The notes under the pieces were generated by a model that was not told the DNA's origin, searched no databases, and worked only from the letters and a program-made list of their open reading frames with translations. From Calendula officinalis (Eukaryota; Streptophyta; Magnoliopsida; Asterales; Asteraceae): a stretch of DNA of 64,000 nt. Position numbers and translations under genes: made by a program. Of this stretch, positions 1 through 10,160 are shown piece after piece. The stretch lies in assembly GCA_963853835.1 (NCBI GenBank), contig OY970834.1:40455257-40519256 (forward strand), read 5' to 3'. Numbering within the stretch: position 1 is the stretch's first letter; each line of letters opens with the position of its first letter.

Positions 1-835
1 TATAATTTCTCTTTTAGTTTTATTTACCCTTTAGATAATGACATGTTAACGTACTTGATTAAGGGCGTTTGGTATGTTTTCTTGAATCATTATCAGTTTG
101 GGTATAATTATAATAGGGAACGAGAACGAGTATGAAAAATGAGTTATGAAACTCCCCCTCCACTTGGGTTTGAATCTATGGTTTTTAATTCTTATTTCGA
201 TTTTTGATTTCTAAGCCTACCAACCAAACAGATTTTTTTAGGAATAACTTATTACTTGCTTCCCAAACTCATAAAATAAACACCCCCGAATGATTCATTT
301 CATGTAACATATCTTTGGATATTTACAAAAAACATTGTTTAATTTGGCGCGTTTGTAAATGTATTTGATCCGAATAAACTTATAAAGTTTTGTTTTATTA
401 TATTTTTCGGAGTGAAACTATTAAGAGTGTGACGCATTGATTCAAAATAGATACAATAGTTAAAAAAAGACTCTTTTAGAACAAGAAAAGTGTTAGACAT
501 GTCAACTCAACTTGATAATATTACTCTTTAGACACTTGTAGATTCACACATAATACATGGCAACAAAACTTTTATTCCACTTTTCCCTTTAACTTAAAAA
601 TGGAGCCATACCCTAAAATCAAGAAAATTGTATAATTGTGTCAATATACATGAAAACTGTATCAAGCTTGTAGTTTGGGGCAAATTATTCGTTTATGAAA
701 ATCATAATGACATTAATTCGATAAAATAGTAACAAGGATTAAATGGAAACCCATTGTGGCTAGTGGCTTGTGCAAGTTTGTGACAATTTTGGCCACACGT
801 ACCTTTTCAAATGGTTTATCCTTATTTTTGAATTA
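1..835. other. Intergenic AT-rich DNA with a possible MITE
   Basis: No gene is seen. Around 63-290 the ends look like weak inverted repeats: GGGCGTTTGG on the left, and the reverse complement of the right end reads GGGTGTTTAT. Such ends are common in small non-autonomous DNA transposons. I could not define a clean target-site duplication, so this stays tentative. Confidence 0.35.
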
Positions 836-872
836 CTAGCAGGGTACCCGCGCAATGTGGCGGCGGATACCT
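836..872 (-). mobile_element. Helitron 3' terminus (minus strand)
   Basis: Read on the minus strand, a GC-rich hairpin (arm GGGTACCCGC at about 842-851, imperfect partner near 864-871) is followed by CTAG and then T, the usual 3' end of plant Helitrons inserted between A and T. The last ~40 bases closely match the Helitron end at 35294-35330, so both belong to one family. The body would extend to the right of 836; its 5' end was not found. The interval from here to 1339 holds no gene that I can support. Confidence 0.7.
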
Positions 873-1905
873 AGATACTATATTTTGAGGCGAACAAATG
901 TTATTTGGTCGATGTCTTTTGCATTAAATTGATTATCGAGAGGTCTTGTGATGGGCTTCCACTCTCAGATGTACTGGACATTAAATTGACCTTTTCAAAT
1001 TTCAAAATGTTGATGTGTCAGCATTCATGGATTGGAAACACCTTATTAAGGTATTGTTCGAACATCTTAACCAAAGCTGTGAGTTTGGTTAGTGGTAAGT
1101 GTTTTACCTTTGGACATGTCCCACGCGGGTTCAAACCTTGTAAGCAGCTTTTTAAATATTTTTCAATCCGGTAAATTGAACATTTCTAATTATGGTAGGT
1201 TTGAATTCAGACATACCTTAATTAGAAATGTGCAATTTGCTTTATAAAGTAGTATAAATAAAAGTGGCCGTTGTCACTACATTGTTCGAATGTTCATAAT
1301 CATGGTCCATAGAAGTGCAAATTTGACATTTTATTGGAGTAACACTACAAAAAAAACACCTTTTGCGGCGAGGAAAATCGTCGCAAAAAGACGAAAAATC
1401 GCCCCAAAAGGCTTTTTGCGGCGACACATCGCAGCAAAAAGATCGTCGCTAAAACTTCGCAGTAAAAGATTATTTGCAGCGACATTTTTCAGCATTTGCG
1501 GCGAGAGTTTTTGCGGCGAGCATTTTTCACCTTTTGCGGCGATTATTGGGTTTTCGGCGATTGAGCTTTTGCGGCGAGAGTTGTCTTTTTTGCGGCGAGT
1601 GTTTTTGTGTCTGGAGTATGACCTTTTGCGGCGATCTTTTGCGGCGATCTTTTGCGGCGAGCCGTCGCCAAATTTTATTATTTTTTTTTTAAATTCTGTT
1701 GTATTTGGTAATTCCACCCAGTAATTCCAGGCAATACTTTTTAAAAACCTATTTTATCTAATGAATCCCAACAATAACATCAACACAATCAAATATTTTA
1801 AAGTTAACCATTTTATACAAAACGTCTTCATCACGAACATGTTTGAAAGTTAATAACATTAACATTTAACGTAAAAAAAATATAACAAACTAGTTATCAT
1901 CATCG

Positions 1906-2037
1906 CTATCTCAAATCAGTGCTAGAATCGTCAATTGTCTTCTTTGCATAGAATCGTCGGTACTTTGAGTCAACTTCAGTAAGATAGTAAGTTCCTGGAG
2001 CTAGATGACTATAATTAACCAAAAACTTCATATTCAT
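1906..2037 (-). pseudogene. Exon-like remnant inside the CACTA element
   Basis: A 43-codon minus-strand reading frame starts at an ATG at 2037 and ends in TAG at 1906-1908. Its composition looks like protein (motifs HLAPGTYYL and SKYRRFYAKK). A plausible splice acceptor (TTAACAG) lies just upstream, and a donor-like CTA|GTAAGTG lies near 2085-2095. With the piece at 2808-2919 it would form the C-terminal part of an element-encoded protein. I do not recognise the protein, and nothing catalytic is visible. Confidence 0.4.
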
Positions 2038-2099
2038 TTTCTGTTAATATAAACGATAAATGAGGGCAAATGTGGTATTTTACACTTACTAGAGAGTTA

Positions 2100-2787
2100 G
2101 GTGGTGTTTGTTTTTTACTTAATTGACTTAATAGATAAATGACTTAATGTGGAAAGTTATAATTGGACCGTTTGTTTATATCTTAATCGATAAAGCATGA
2201 CTTAATTGGAAAAGTCATGGAGGTGATGTCCTCCCCATTAAGTCACAATTTTTATTTTTATTTTTTATATTTATTAAATTTATATTAATACAACTATAAT
2301 TTTTATATATATTCAGTTAAAAGAAAGTATTTAATTTTTAATATTATATTTTTAAAAAATAAAACCTTATTTTATAGTTCAACTTTATTAGTATACGTTA
2401 ATTTTTATATCTAGAATTTTATTGATATTATGATAATTTTATTAAACATATTATATTATTGATTATAGTGAATCATAAATTAGTCATTTATACTACTTTT
2501 ATTTTGTATTATAAATTTATATCATTATTTTATCTAAAAGATTTTGTAGTAAATCAATTATATATTTGCATTTTAATTATTTAAGATTTCAATTCAAATA
2601 TAAATATTAACAATTTAAAATAAATAATGAGGTATGAGAAAAAATAAAATAGTAAAATTTTATTATTACACTATTCATTCAGCACATAAAACAAACAACA
2701 CCACTAATTTGTCTAGACAGACACAATTTATCCAGACAGACGCTTTATCCAAACAGGACTTAACGAGTTAAAAAAACAAACAAGCCC
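2100..2787. mobile_element. PIF/Harbinger-like element nested in the CACTA
   Basis: The 688-bp insert has imperfect inverted ends (GGTGGTGTTTGTTTTTTACT on the left; the right end inverted reads GGGCTTGTTTGTTTTTTTAA). A 3-bp duplication TTA flanks it at 2097-2099 and 2788-2790, the signature of PIF/Harbinger insertions. The interior is very AT-rich with no reading frame. It interrupts sequence that may have been an exon of the host CACTA element, so it inserted later. Confidence 0.78.
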
Positions 2788-2807
2788 TTAGTCTTATTGT
2801 GAATGAG

Positions 2808-2919
2808 TTAAGCAAAGGCAACATAGATAGATGCAGTGTACATGTTTGCCATTTGTTTGGGATCAAAGTTCCTGGCTGAACCTTTTATCATAATTGGGTT
2901 TTGCCACTTGTTGGGATGC
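2808..2919 (-). pseudogene. Second exon-like remnant inside the CACTA element
   Basis: Read on the minus strand, a splice-acceptor-like CTACAG is followed by a frame starting HPNKWQNPIMIKG and continuing to IYVAFA, then TAA at 2808-2810. The coding look is clear but the protein is not recognised. The stop lies only 20 bp before the nested PIF element. It may be a nonsense mutation, since the sequence that originally followed would have continued toward the piece at 1906-2037. Confidence 0.4.
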
Positions 2920-3104
2920 CTGTAGATAAACATAAATGTGTCGATTATCAGTTTTTAAAATTTATCATATTTAATTAACAAAATGGTATTGACAAATAAA
3001 TGCACCTTTTCATGATCACAACTTTGGTAGTTCTCATCTCCTTTTAGCGAGGGCATGTCGCCCCAAATACCTGCCCGTGGTAAAAACCCATTTTTCTTGT
3101 AGTG

Positions 3105-3749
3105 TAAGTGAATGATTTCTTTGCTCATGAATAGTCAAATGGATTGTGTGATCACAAGAGATGAGAAAAAACAATAATTAGTATTCATCACTCAACAGAC
3201 ATATACACATCATTATTTTACTACTAGCATGTTGCATTTCAGTGGATATGTTATTGAGCGGAATAAGATACACAGATCTGCTGTGATTCCCATACATTTT
3301 GGGAATCATTCTCATTCCATCAAATCATACAGTCATCTACGGTATTACTATTTTAATTTAGGTTTCATACGATATGATTCTAACACCATTTGCTTGGTAA
3401 AAATATTACTACAAACTGTACAAGTATATAAAATATATATTGTGGTGTGGAAATTAAAAGATGTGGTGTAAAAATCACCCCCTTAAATGTAACTATGACG
3501 TGGAATTGTACTTTCGAGCACTCTAATTCCGTAATTCGTTCAACAATTTTTATTAATTAATTCAGTATTGATGTCTAAATGCTTAAAATGAACTTTAATT
3601 AGAACCTAATTGTCAATTTCGATGTTACAGTTAATCGATTGGCATTTTTAGGTCTGTGTTTTAATACACGCTATAAAACTTGTGGTAATTGAACTTGTGT
3701 GCGAATGATTCGAGATATTCAGCACAAAATATAAAGGAGAAGGAGAACA
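3105..3749. other. Intergenic, no supported feature
   Basis: AT-rich sequence. An 80-codon open frame at 3229-3471 has no protein-like character that I recognise. A GTGTAAAAATCACCCCCTTA stretch near 3469 resembles a transposon edge, but no partner end was found. Confidence 0.5.
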
Positions 3750-3965
3750 TTAGACCTGCTGAATAATTGAGTGATGCTTGTCATTGAAATCCTTTCGGAG
3801 AAAATACAGTCCACCGGCGATTGCCACCGCAGCACCGGTGAAGAAGAGATCATGCCTCACCGGAAGTACGAACCCCATAACTTGTACGATTGGATTGTGG
3901 TCGTTGTGAACAAGACGCACACCGGCGAAATAATGGGCCACAATATACCAATTCGCAGAAGTGAA
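3750..3965 (-). CDS. Small unidentified ORF or exon with one hydrophobic segment
   Basis: A minus-strand frame of about 72 codons ends at 3750. The first ATG (3941) gives 63 residues, but the frame is open about eight codons further upstream, so this may be an exon rather than a whole gene. A hydrophobic stretch around residues 32-47 (FFTGAAVAIAGGLYFL) looks like a single membrane segment, followed by a charged tail with DFNDKHH. Local base composition is richer in GC than its surroundings, as expected for coding DNA. I do not recognise the family and assign no function. Confidence 0.4.
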   Translation of the reverse strand, partial: FTSANWYIVAHYFAGVRLVHNDHNPIVQVMGFVLPVRHDLFFTGAAVAIAGGLYFLRKDFNDKHHSIIQQV

Positions 3966-4249
3966 GCCTAATTATGATAATTTCTATTTAGTGTTTTGGG
4001 CTACAATACAAAGAATGAAGCCCTACGATGAAAATAAATTTTAGTGTGTTTCCAATTTTTTTAGCACTGATTTATAGACTCAAAAGCTTCATAAAACAGA
4101 TTCTAAAATGCTCATATTTGCTTTGTTACACAACAAATATGTACCTTATTGTAATGATATGCTAAAATTTATTTTGAAAAAGTTATTTAATAATAAAGCT
4201 ATATAAATAATAACTTCAACAAACTTTTAATTATAAAAATAAGTAAATG

Positions 4250-5241
4250 TTCAAGGTAGTTCAAGGATTTTAACTAGTCCCAAGGGACAATTAATAGCCA
4301 TTTGATCAAGAAAAAGTCAAAGGTCAAGATCAAGATTCAAACCATACAAACACATGTGCTTCAGTACATCAATACCCCACCCACCTCCGGCGGCCGGCGG
4401 CGGCGGCAAACGGCGGCCGGAGGTGGCCGCCGGCGGTGGTGGTCGTGACTTGGAGCACATGTGTTTGAAACACATGTGTTTCATCTTTTGAAACACATGT
4501 ATTTTGAAAATAAATGAGTGTATATGTACAGCCAAACACATGTGTTTCATGACTTGAAACACATGTGTTTCGTTTCTAGAAGCACATGTGTTTCACTAAT
4601 AACATTTGTTTTGAAAATAAAGGAGTGTATATGTACAGTCAAGCACATGTGTTTCAAGTAATGAAGCACATGTGTTTGTAAGCTAGAAGCATATGTGCTT
4701 CACTAATAACAGTTCTTTTAAAAATAAAGGAGTGTATATGTACAGCCAAGCACATGTGTTTCAAGTAATGAAGCACATGTGTTTGTAAGCTAGAAACACA
4801 TGTGTTTCACTAATAACAGTTCTTTTGAAAATAAAGGAGTGTATATGTACAGCCAAGCACACGTGTTTCAAGTAATGAAGCACATGTGTTTGTAAGCTAG
4901 AAGCACATGTGCTTCACTAATAACAGTTATTTTGAAAATAAAGGAGTGTATATGTACAGCCAAGCACATGTGTTTCGTGACTTGAAACCCATTACCACCA
5001 GCACCTTCATTGTCAGCCACCACCGCCACCGCCTGCCGTCGCCGCCGGCCACCGGCGGCGGCGATCTACGGTGGTCGGAGGTGGCGGTCGGCGGTGGTGA
5101 CCGGTGGTGGTGGTCGTGACTGGAAGCACATGTGTTTGAAACACATGTGCTTGAAACACTGTGATTTGATCTTAACCATTTTGATCAAATGACTAGGCTT
5201 TATTCCTTAGGACTATGCAAAATCTTTGGACTTCTTTGAAG
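4250..5241. mobile_element. Long-TIR (MULE-like or foldback) element carrying satellite DNA
   Basis: The sequence from about 4250 (TTCAAGGTAGTTCAAGGATT) is matched, inverted and at roughly 70-75% by eye, by the sequence ending near 5241, including AGTCCCAAGGGA versus the inverted AGTCCTAAGGAA and the shared ATTTGATCAA. Between these arms lie two GC-rich blocks in direct orientation (about 4380-4450 and 5020-5120) and a 107-bp tandem array. No clean target duplication was found and no transposase is encoded. Confidence 0.6.
4518..5052. repeat. 107-bp tandem repeat array with CACATGTG palindromes
   Basis: The marker GTGTATATGTACAG recurs at 4518, 4625, 4732, 4839 and 4946, exactly 107 bp apart, so there are about five units. 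Each unit carries up to three copies of an ACACATGTGT/GCACATGTG palindrome. One has drifted to CACACGTGT near 4858, which contains the core CACGTG. Further palindromes flank the array at 4350-4565 and 5125-5155. Confidence 0.93.
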
Positions 5242-5957
5242 ACAACTCTATAAAAATATGATAATTATTGAGATCTAAAAACTTGGTGGATATATTTGAT
5301 GTTACACCGAACTTGGTGGAGAATTGCATCAACAATTTTGTCACACCAAAAATTACAATAAATATGATGTTTGGACGTATCTTAATCTTAATATATATAT
5401 ATGAGGCTACATTTGATCTAATTTTGCCAACTATCAATTTCAAGCTCTCTGATTCGTCCACAATGCCACGTGTAATTCTGCCATTGGTCATCTATTCAAA
5501 GCATGATTCTCGACCACCAATTTAATAGCAATAAGCCGCCGGTAAGTTTGATTTGAATCTCGTGGGAAGAACACCAACCCTAATTTTTGTTGACACTTTC
5601 AGGTACTTTTCAGCATTGATTAAACCGTAAATTTTGGTTCGTAATTCACGTTCCTTTTTTGTTGAATGTATTTTTTTTAATTGTCATGGTTTGTAAGTAT
5701 ATATGGGTTAGGGTTTGGAATTGGGAATTGAAGCTTTTAATTGATGTTGCTAATGCTCATGATAGAATCTTTGCTGAATCACGGCTGATTTAAAGCTTAT
5801 TTTAAAGGCTGATTTGATTTGTTTGCTTAAAGAGAACGTCGAATGAAGGAAGATTAGTGATATATATTTGCTTATGATTCATTGAAATTCTACCCCATTT
5901 AACGTTTTTTTTCTGTTTAGCAGACTATTATGACCCATTTGGCTCATCGTTATGCAG
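5242..5957. other. Intergenic, no supported feature
   Basis: Open frames on both strands at 5213-5525 overlap each other and show no recognisable domain. The rest is AT-rich and featureless. Confidence 0.45.
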
Positions 5958-6089
5958 GATAATATTTTTTAATCGCACTTTGCCGTACCAACTACCAAGT
6001 GATACTGAATTTGAAATAGGAATTTATCACATTCGAATTCAATTACCTTCAGAGTATCCATTTAAACAACCATTATTATGTTCAAATCG
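5958..6089 (+). pseudogene. UBC32/UBE2J-like ubiquitin-conjugating enzyme, one-exon fragment
   Basis: After a TATGCAG acceptor, this exon-like stretch encodes DNIF and HFAV pieces, then PSDTEFEIGIYHIRIQLPSE and YPFKQP. It ends at CG|GTAATT, a plausible donor. These match the conserved core of the membrane-anchored ER-associated E2 enzymes UBC32/33/34 (UBE2J family; typical core DTEFEGGIYHGRIQLP). The N-terminal helix, the catalytic-cysteine region and the membrane tail are absent, and the reading frame slips near 5970-5995. A following stretch (about 6180-6340) has coding character but does not match an E2. It is most likely a gene fragment moved by a Helitron or left by decay. Confidence 0.75.
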
Positions 6090-8149
6090 GTAATTCTAAA
6101 CTACTATAGCTTTATATCATTATATCTCTCATTATCTACTGTAATGGTAGTTTATAATATACTTTTTAAATCCTACCAGAAGCATGTTTTGTGATATTTT
6201 GGAAGACAAAATCGGAATGGGATTTGACTATAACAATAAATATGAATGGGATAGGTATTTCTCCTCAATCGGACATTCGAAGCTCAAATTTACCAGACAA
6301 AAAATTGACTTTGAAACCTGGGTAAACAATAGGAGGTATGTAATTGTTCATTTAATCAATTAATTGAGCTGAAATAAATGGTAATGGTTTTATTATTTGA
6401 TTTGTTCAGTCCTGAAACCTGCAAGAATATATGGTGCATATAGTTGTTGTGTAGAAGATGTGTTAGCAGACCATGATTATGACTATGATTACAATAGCAT
6501 TGGGTCCTTTTTGTGTACTCCTAGAAGTGGTACTTATTAGTTATTATCTCTCAATCTCTGCACTATAATAAACAAAGGTTTGTGTTTTTTTTTCCCAATT
6601 TGTTAATTTTCTTTGTCTGTAATTTCATGTTTTCGTAATGTAAGAAGAAATATTCAAACTACAATGTTTTAATGTTCATATTCCTGTTACATCAAGATGT
6701 TTACAGTTAAATTTTGGCGTTTTTTAGTCAACAAATTCAAATATGGTTATGACATAGGGCTTATTTTACTGTAATATTATTTATATTTATGTTTCAATGT
6801 ATTTTAATTTTTTCAATTTTTATATTTTGAAGTTTACTTTTACTGCTAAAGTCTCAATGAATTTTAAACTCAATTTGTTGGCTTTTAAATTTCATTGTTT
6901 TATTCCATTTGTTATTTTTATAAGTCTAAATGTTCATGGTCATGTTTCTGTTTCGATTTAAATACAGTCCATTTGTTACTTTTGTAGTCAACTTTGACGT
7001 TAAGATCAGAAAATTTATAGTTTTGGTGCGTACATTGGTTCAACAAAATTATGGAATATTTGAAGTTTCATCAGTCTACATATAGTGTAGTATTTTTCAA
7101 CATAAACCAATTTATAGTAAGAAAAAGTCAACAATTTATAGTCAACGTATACCAATTTTTTGTACATCATATGGTATTTTTTTTACTTTTGATAAAAACA
7201 CAATAAAAAGTCAATTTGTTTACTTTTATAGTCATGATAACCCTAAAACTAACACTAATCCCTAAGCATAATCCCTTACCCTAAGACCTAATAATAAATA
7301 GTCATCAAATTGATTATTGTTTGTCTGTTTTTATTGATTTTTTTGATTTTTTTAAAATTTTATATGGATTAATAGGGTTTAATTTTTTATAAGTTTTTTA
7401 CTGACTTTGGACTTTGGATTATTGACTTAATTTGCATTATATCCACATTAGAGGAAGATTACGCTCAAGAATTAGGAGTTATATCTTGTAAGAAGTGAAG
7501 CATATACATTTATTGAGATATCAATTATATGGCTCAATTTGCTTATTGTAAAGTATGAACAATGCTTTGCTTATAATGAAATTAAAGAATGCTTTGAAGA
7601 ATGCTTATGTTTATGTTTATGGTTATGCTTATAATGAAACGGGTTATAGACATAAACTGAACTCAGTTTTTTTAGCAGGCATTTGTGAATATTGTTCTTA
7701 CCTTGTGTGCTGCTGGGGATTTGGTTGTTATCTTTAAACTCTATACATGTCATTCCAGATGACAGGTGTCACTGATTTCTTGCCAAGCTACTTGAAGGTG
7801 AGCTTTTGAAATTCTTAATGAAGTATTAATTTCAAAAGTATTATAATTGTTTATTTTAACTTATAGTCAGTCATATGGTACAGAAAACATCTTCATTCTT
7901 CATGAAAAAATGTTATTAAGTTGATTAATTTTAGATTTGAACTCTTTTATCAAAATTTTTGTAAAGGTTAGTTGTCATATTTTTTTCATACTTTGATATG
8001 ATGGAATGTAGTATTTGATTATGCATAAGCTAACATATACCATATGATGGATCCATTGCATTGGAAGTAGCCAATTGGAGACATAACATGTACAGGTTGC
8101 CTTCGTTAATTTATGCTGATTGGGATTATGATACCGATGAATATGATGT
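6090..8149. other. AT-rich DNA with a candidate Helitron 5' start
   Basis: No gene is supported. Near 6554 the sequence TCTCTGCACTATAATAAACA resembles the 5' start of plant Helitrons (TC followed by an AT-rich run). It would give a 2.2-kb Helitron ending at 8716, but the assignment is tentative. Several TTGAC/GTCAA motifs occur around 6720-7230. Confidence 0.3.
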
Positions 8150-8221
8150 TTCCGACCAAGATGACAACTATACTTACTCAACAACAAACGTCATATACAA
8201 AGAAGTTTTATTTTATCTTTA
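8150..8221 (+). pseudogene. Duplicated C-terminal tail of Helitron helicase
   Basis: This stretch encodes QDDNYTYSTTNVIYKEVLFY followed by a stop, a near copy of the tail at 8488-8558 (RDDNYTNSTTNVVYKEVLFR). The helicase tail is therefore present twice about 340 bp apart, suggesting a duplication or two nested Helitron ends. Confidence 0.7.
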
Positions 8222-8228
8222 AAATTTT

Positions 8229-8558
8229 TTGCAATTATTCATTTCAATAATAATTGACTATGGTTGCATAAGTTTTTTTATTAGTCCTTCCGACAACAAG
8301 ATGCCTTTCAAATTGAATCGGAGGCAATTTCATGTTCAAGTCTGCTTTGCTATGACCATTAATAAAAGTCAAGGTCAGACGTTGTCTCAACTTGGTTTGT
8401 TACTGCAAAAATCAGTATTCTCACATGACCAACTTTATGTAGCTGTATCACGAGTTAAGAATAAGAACGGTTTGAAGGTCATTTGTTGTGACAGAGATGA
8501 CAATTACACTAATTCAACAACAAATGTCGTTTACAAAGAAGTCTTATTTCGTCTATAA
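8229..8558 (+). pseudogene. Helitron RepHel helicase (Pif1-like), C-terminal fragment
   Basis: The frame encodes MPFKLNRRQFHVQVCFAMTI, then NKSQGQTL and LYVAVSRVKNKNGLKVICCD. These are the last helicase motifs (including the Arg of YVAVSRV) of the Pif1-family helicase carried by autonomous Helitrons, which unwinds donor DNA during rolling-circle transposition. The Rep nuclease and the helicase Walker motifs are absent, so it is a remnant. It ends 158 bp before the Helitron 3' terminus, the normal position. A second, more damaged copy lies at 39357-39770. Confidence 0.9.
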
Positions 8559-8686
8559 ATTTTCTGTAACATTTATTCATGTATCAATTTTTGTACAAAC
8601 TTATCATTATAGCTATGAATTCTTATGTCAATTTAAAAATATTAATATTTGTTGTTATTTTTCTTTAATATATGTTTTGAAGCATA

Positions 8687-8716
8687 CCCGCCCAGTCGAG
8701 CGGGCTATAAAGCTAG
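8687..8716 (+). mobile_element. Helitron 3' terminus
   Basis: A hairpin (CCCGC at 8687-8691, GCGGG at 8700-8704) is followed 8 bp later by CTAG at 8713-8716 and a host T. With the helicase remnant upstream, this is the 3' end of a Helitron on the plus strand. Confidence 0.88.
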
Positions 8717-9108
8717 TATGTTAGATATGTGTATTTTTATTTTTTTCAAACAATTCCTTTTTTGAACAAGTTACCAATCTTTATGTTCAAATAATATTCT
8801 GTTATTCGTAAAGTTTTTTATCTCTTACCTTTTTTAAGATAAAAAGTAAAAAAGTTCTAAGACATTTATTATCTATAGTAAATAATACTTTTTTCATCAT
8901 AAACTAGTTATCCATATTTCATTTTTAATATGTTTGAAATTTTTTTATCATTTAAAAATTAAACCAATTCAAAAATATTCAATAAAATTCTATTTAATTG
9001 ACTAAGATTGATTTATGTATAAACACAATTGGCTATTCAATTACTCGTTGTATGTTTGCTTCTGTTTCTGTACAACTAAAACACACACGTAATTTCCTTT
9101 TAAATTAA
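8717..9108. other. AT-rich intergenic DNA
   Basis: No open frame, repeat or regulatory signal that I can support. Confidence 0.6.
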
Positions 9109-9277
9109 GGGATTTGCTAACAAGTGCTTAAAGTAGTTAATGTACTAACAAAGAAATCATAATTAATTAACGTTGGTTAATAAAATGCATGGGGTGATTT
9201 TTATTAGGTAGTTTACAGTTAATTTAAACCACAAATATTTTTTAACCATTACGTTTAGGGCACTTGTTAGCATTTCC
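9109..9277. mobile_element. MULE-type MITE (GCTAACAAGTGC family)
   Basis: The ends are inverted: GGGATTTGCTAACAAGTGC on the left, and the right end inverted reads GGAAATGCTAACAAGTGCCC. Flanks TTAAATTAA and TTTAATTAA resemble a 9-bp duplication. A copy with a perfect duplication lies at 61830-62023. Confidence 0.75.
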
Positions 9278-10160
9278 TTTAATTAATAACAAATCCGTGG
9301 CGCCTACAAAATATATGTAATAGATAGTTCAAAGGATTATTAATGAAAACGTCTGATTTGTAGCATTTAATGAGTACAATTATGCTACCCGTGGAAATCT
9401 ACATTTTCAAGCTCCTTTAATACGAGATTACGAGATATGTCCCTAGATATCGTTTTCCAATCAAAAATCGATTTAGTGTCGCTTTCTCTTAGAGTTAAAA
9501 GATTATAACCAACTCACATAATATATACATATATTCAATAAGATTTTACCTTACAAGTTACAACCTCTTGATTATTGTGTCAATAGAGTCAACCCGCCTG
9601 CACTTTGGTGGTTTTCCCGATTCCACAAGTTTGTGAGGTATTTGTGGATCCCCAATTCGCATATAAGGTCGTCAACAAAGTAGGTTTTTGAAATGCTTGC
9701 TGTTCAAAAAAAAAAAAAAAAAAAATCCAAATATAGTGTTTGAAAGGACGCATAGTTATAATGTTATATTTCGCTAAAGATAATAATTACTGCTTCACAT
9801 ATCACAAACATGCCTTGACCAAAATGTCCTGTAATTCCTTCTTAATATCATCATTCATATATATACTTTTCGGCTCAAGTGATAAGTCTCTAGAACCCGT
9901 GCCAAACTTCGGTTTCACTTTCATGATATCATTTGGTGAAAATGTTATGAAGATGTTGAGTAGTAAGGTTTACTTTCGCCAAACACCAACGGGACAAAAA
10001 CAAATTAATGTGAGTTAATGCTAACAATGTCCAACCATGGCGCTATACTGATGATTTAGTTGTGTCAACTTAGTATCGCATTAATTGACACTCCAAATAA
10101 TACAAACCGGCATATCTCTGTCAATAATACATATTAACTTAATTTTTTGAGTCTTGTACA
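9278..10160. other. Intergenic, no supported gene
   Basis: An open frame at 9740-10018 has no recognisable domain. A run of about 23 A at 9703-9725 might be a retroposon tail, but no SINE/LINE body or target duplication was found. Confidence 0.5.

Larger units (their letters stand above)
1343..3104 (-). mobile_element. CACTA (En/Spm) DNA transposon, non-autonomous
   Basis: The left end starts CACTACAAAA and the right end finishes TTCTTGTAGTG, the inverted CACTA terminus. A 3-bp target duplication TAA lies at 1340-1342 and 3105-3107, as expected for this superfamily. The left subterminal region (about 1360-1670) holds roughly ten copies of TTTTGCGGCGA plus a few inverted ones; such arrays normally bind the element's own transposase. 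At 1762 bp, of which 688 bp is a nested insertion, it is too short for a complete transposase. Two small exon-like pieces on the minus strand are listed separately. Confidence 0.88.

Noticed and set aside
905..1174. 89-codon plus-strand frame
   Set aside because: No conserved motif, and it lies inside the Helitron body next to its 3' end; composition does not look coding.
1290..1724. Overlapping open frames on both strands (up to 144 codons)
   Set aside because: They are translations of the TTTTGCGGCGA subterminal array of the CACTA element, repetitive in every frame.
4518..5052. CRISPR-like regular repeats
   Set aside because: The whole 107-bp unit repeats including the would-be spacers, in plant nuclear DNA; it is an ordinary tandem array.
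4317..5192. Frames rich in Pro, Ala, Gly and KHMCL repeats
   Set aside because: Products of the tandem array and GC-rich blocks, not of a gene.
9703..9725. Poly-A tail of a retroposon
   Set aside because: No A/B boxes, LINE coding sequence or target duplication could be found.
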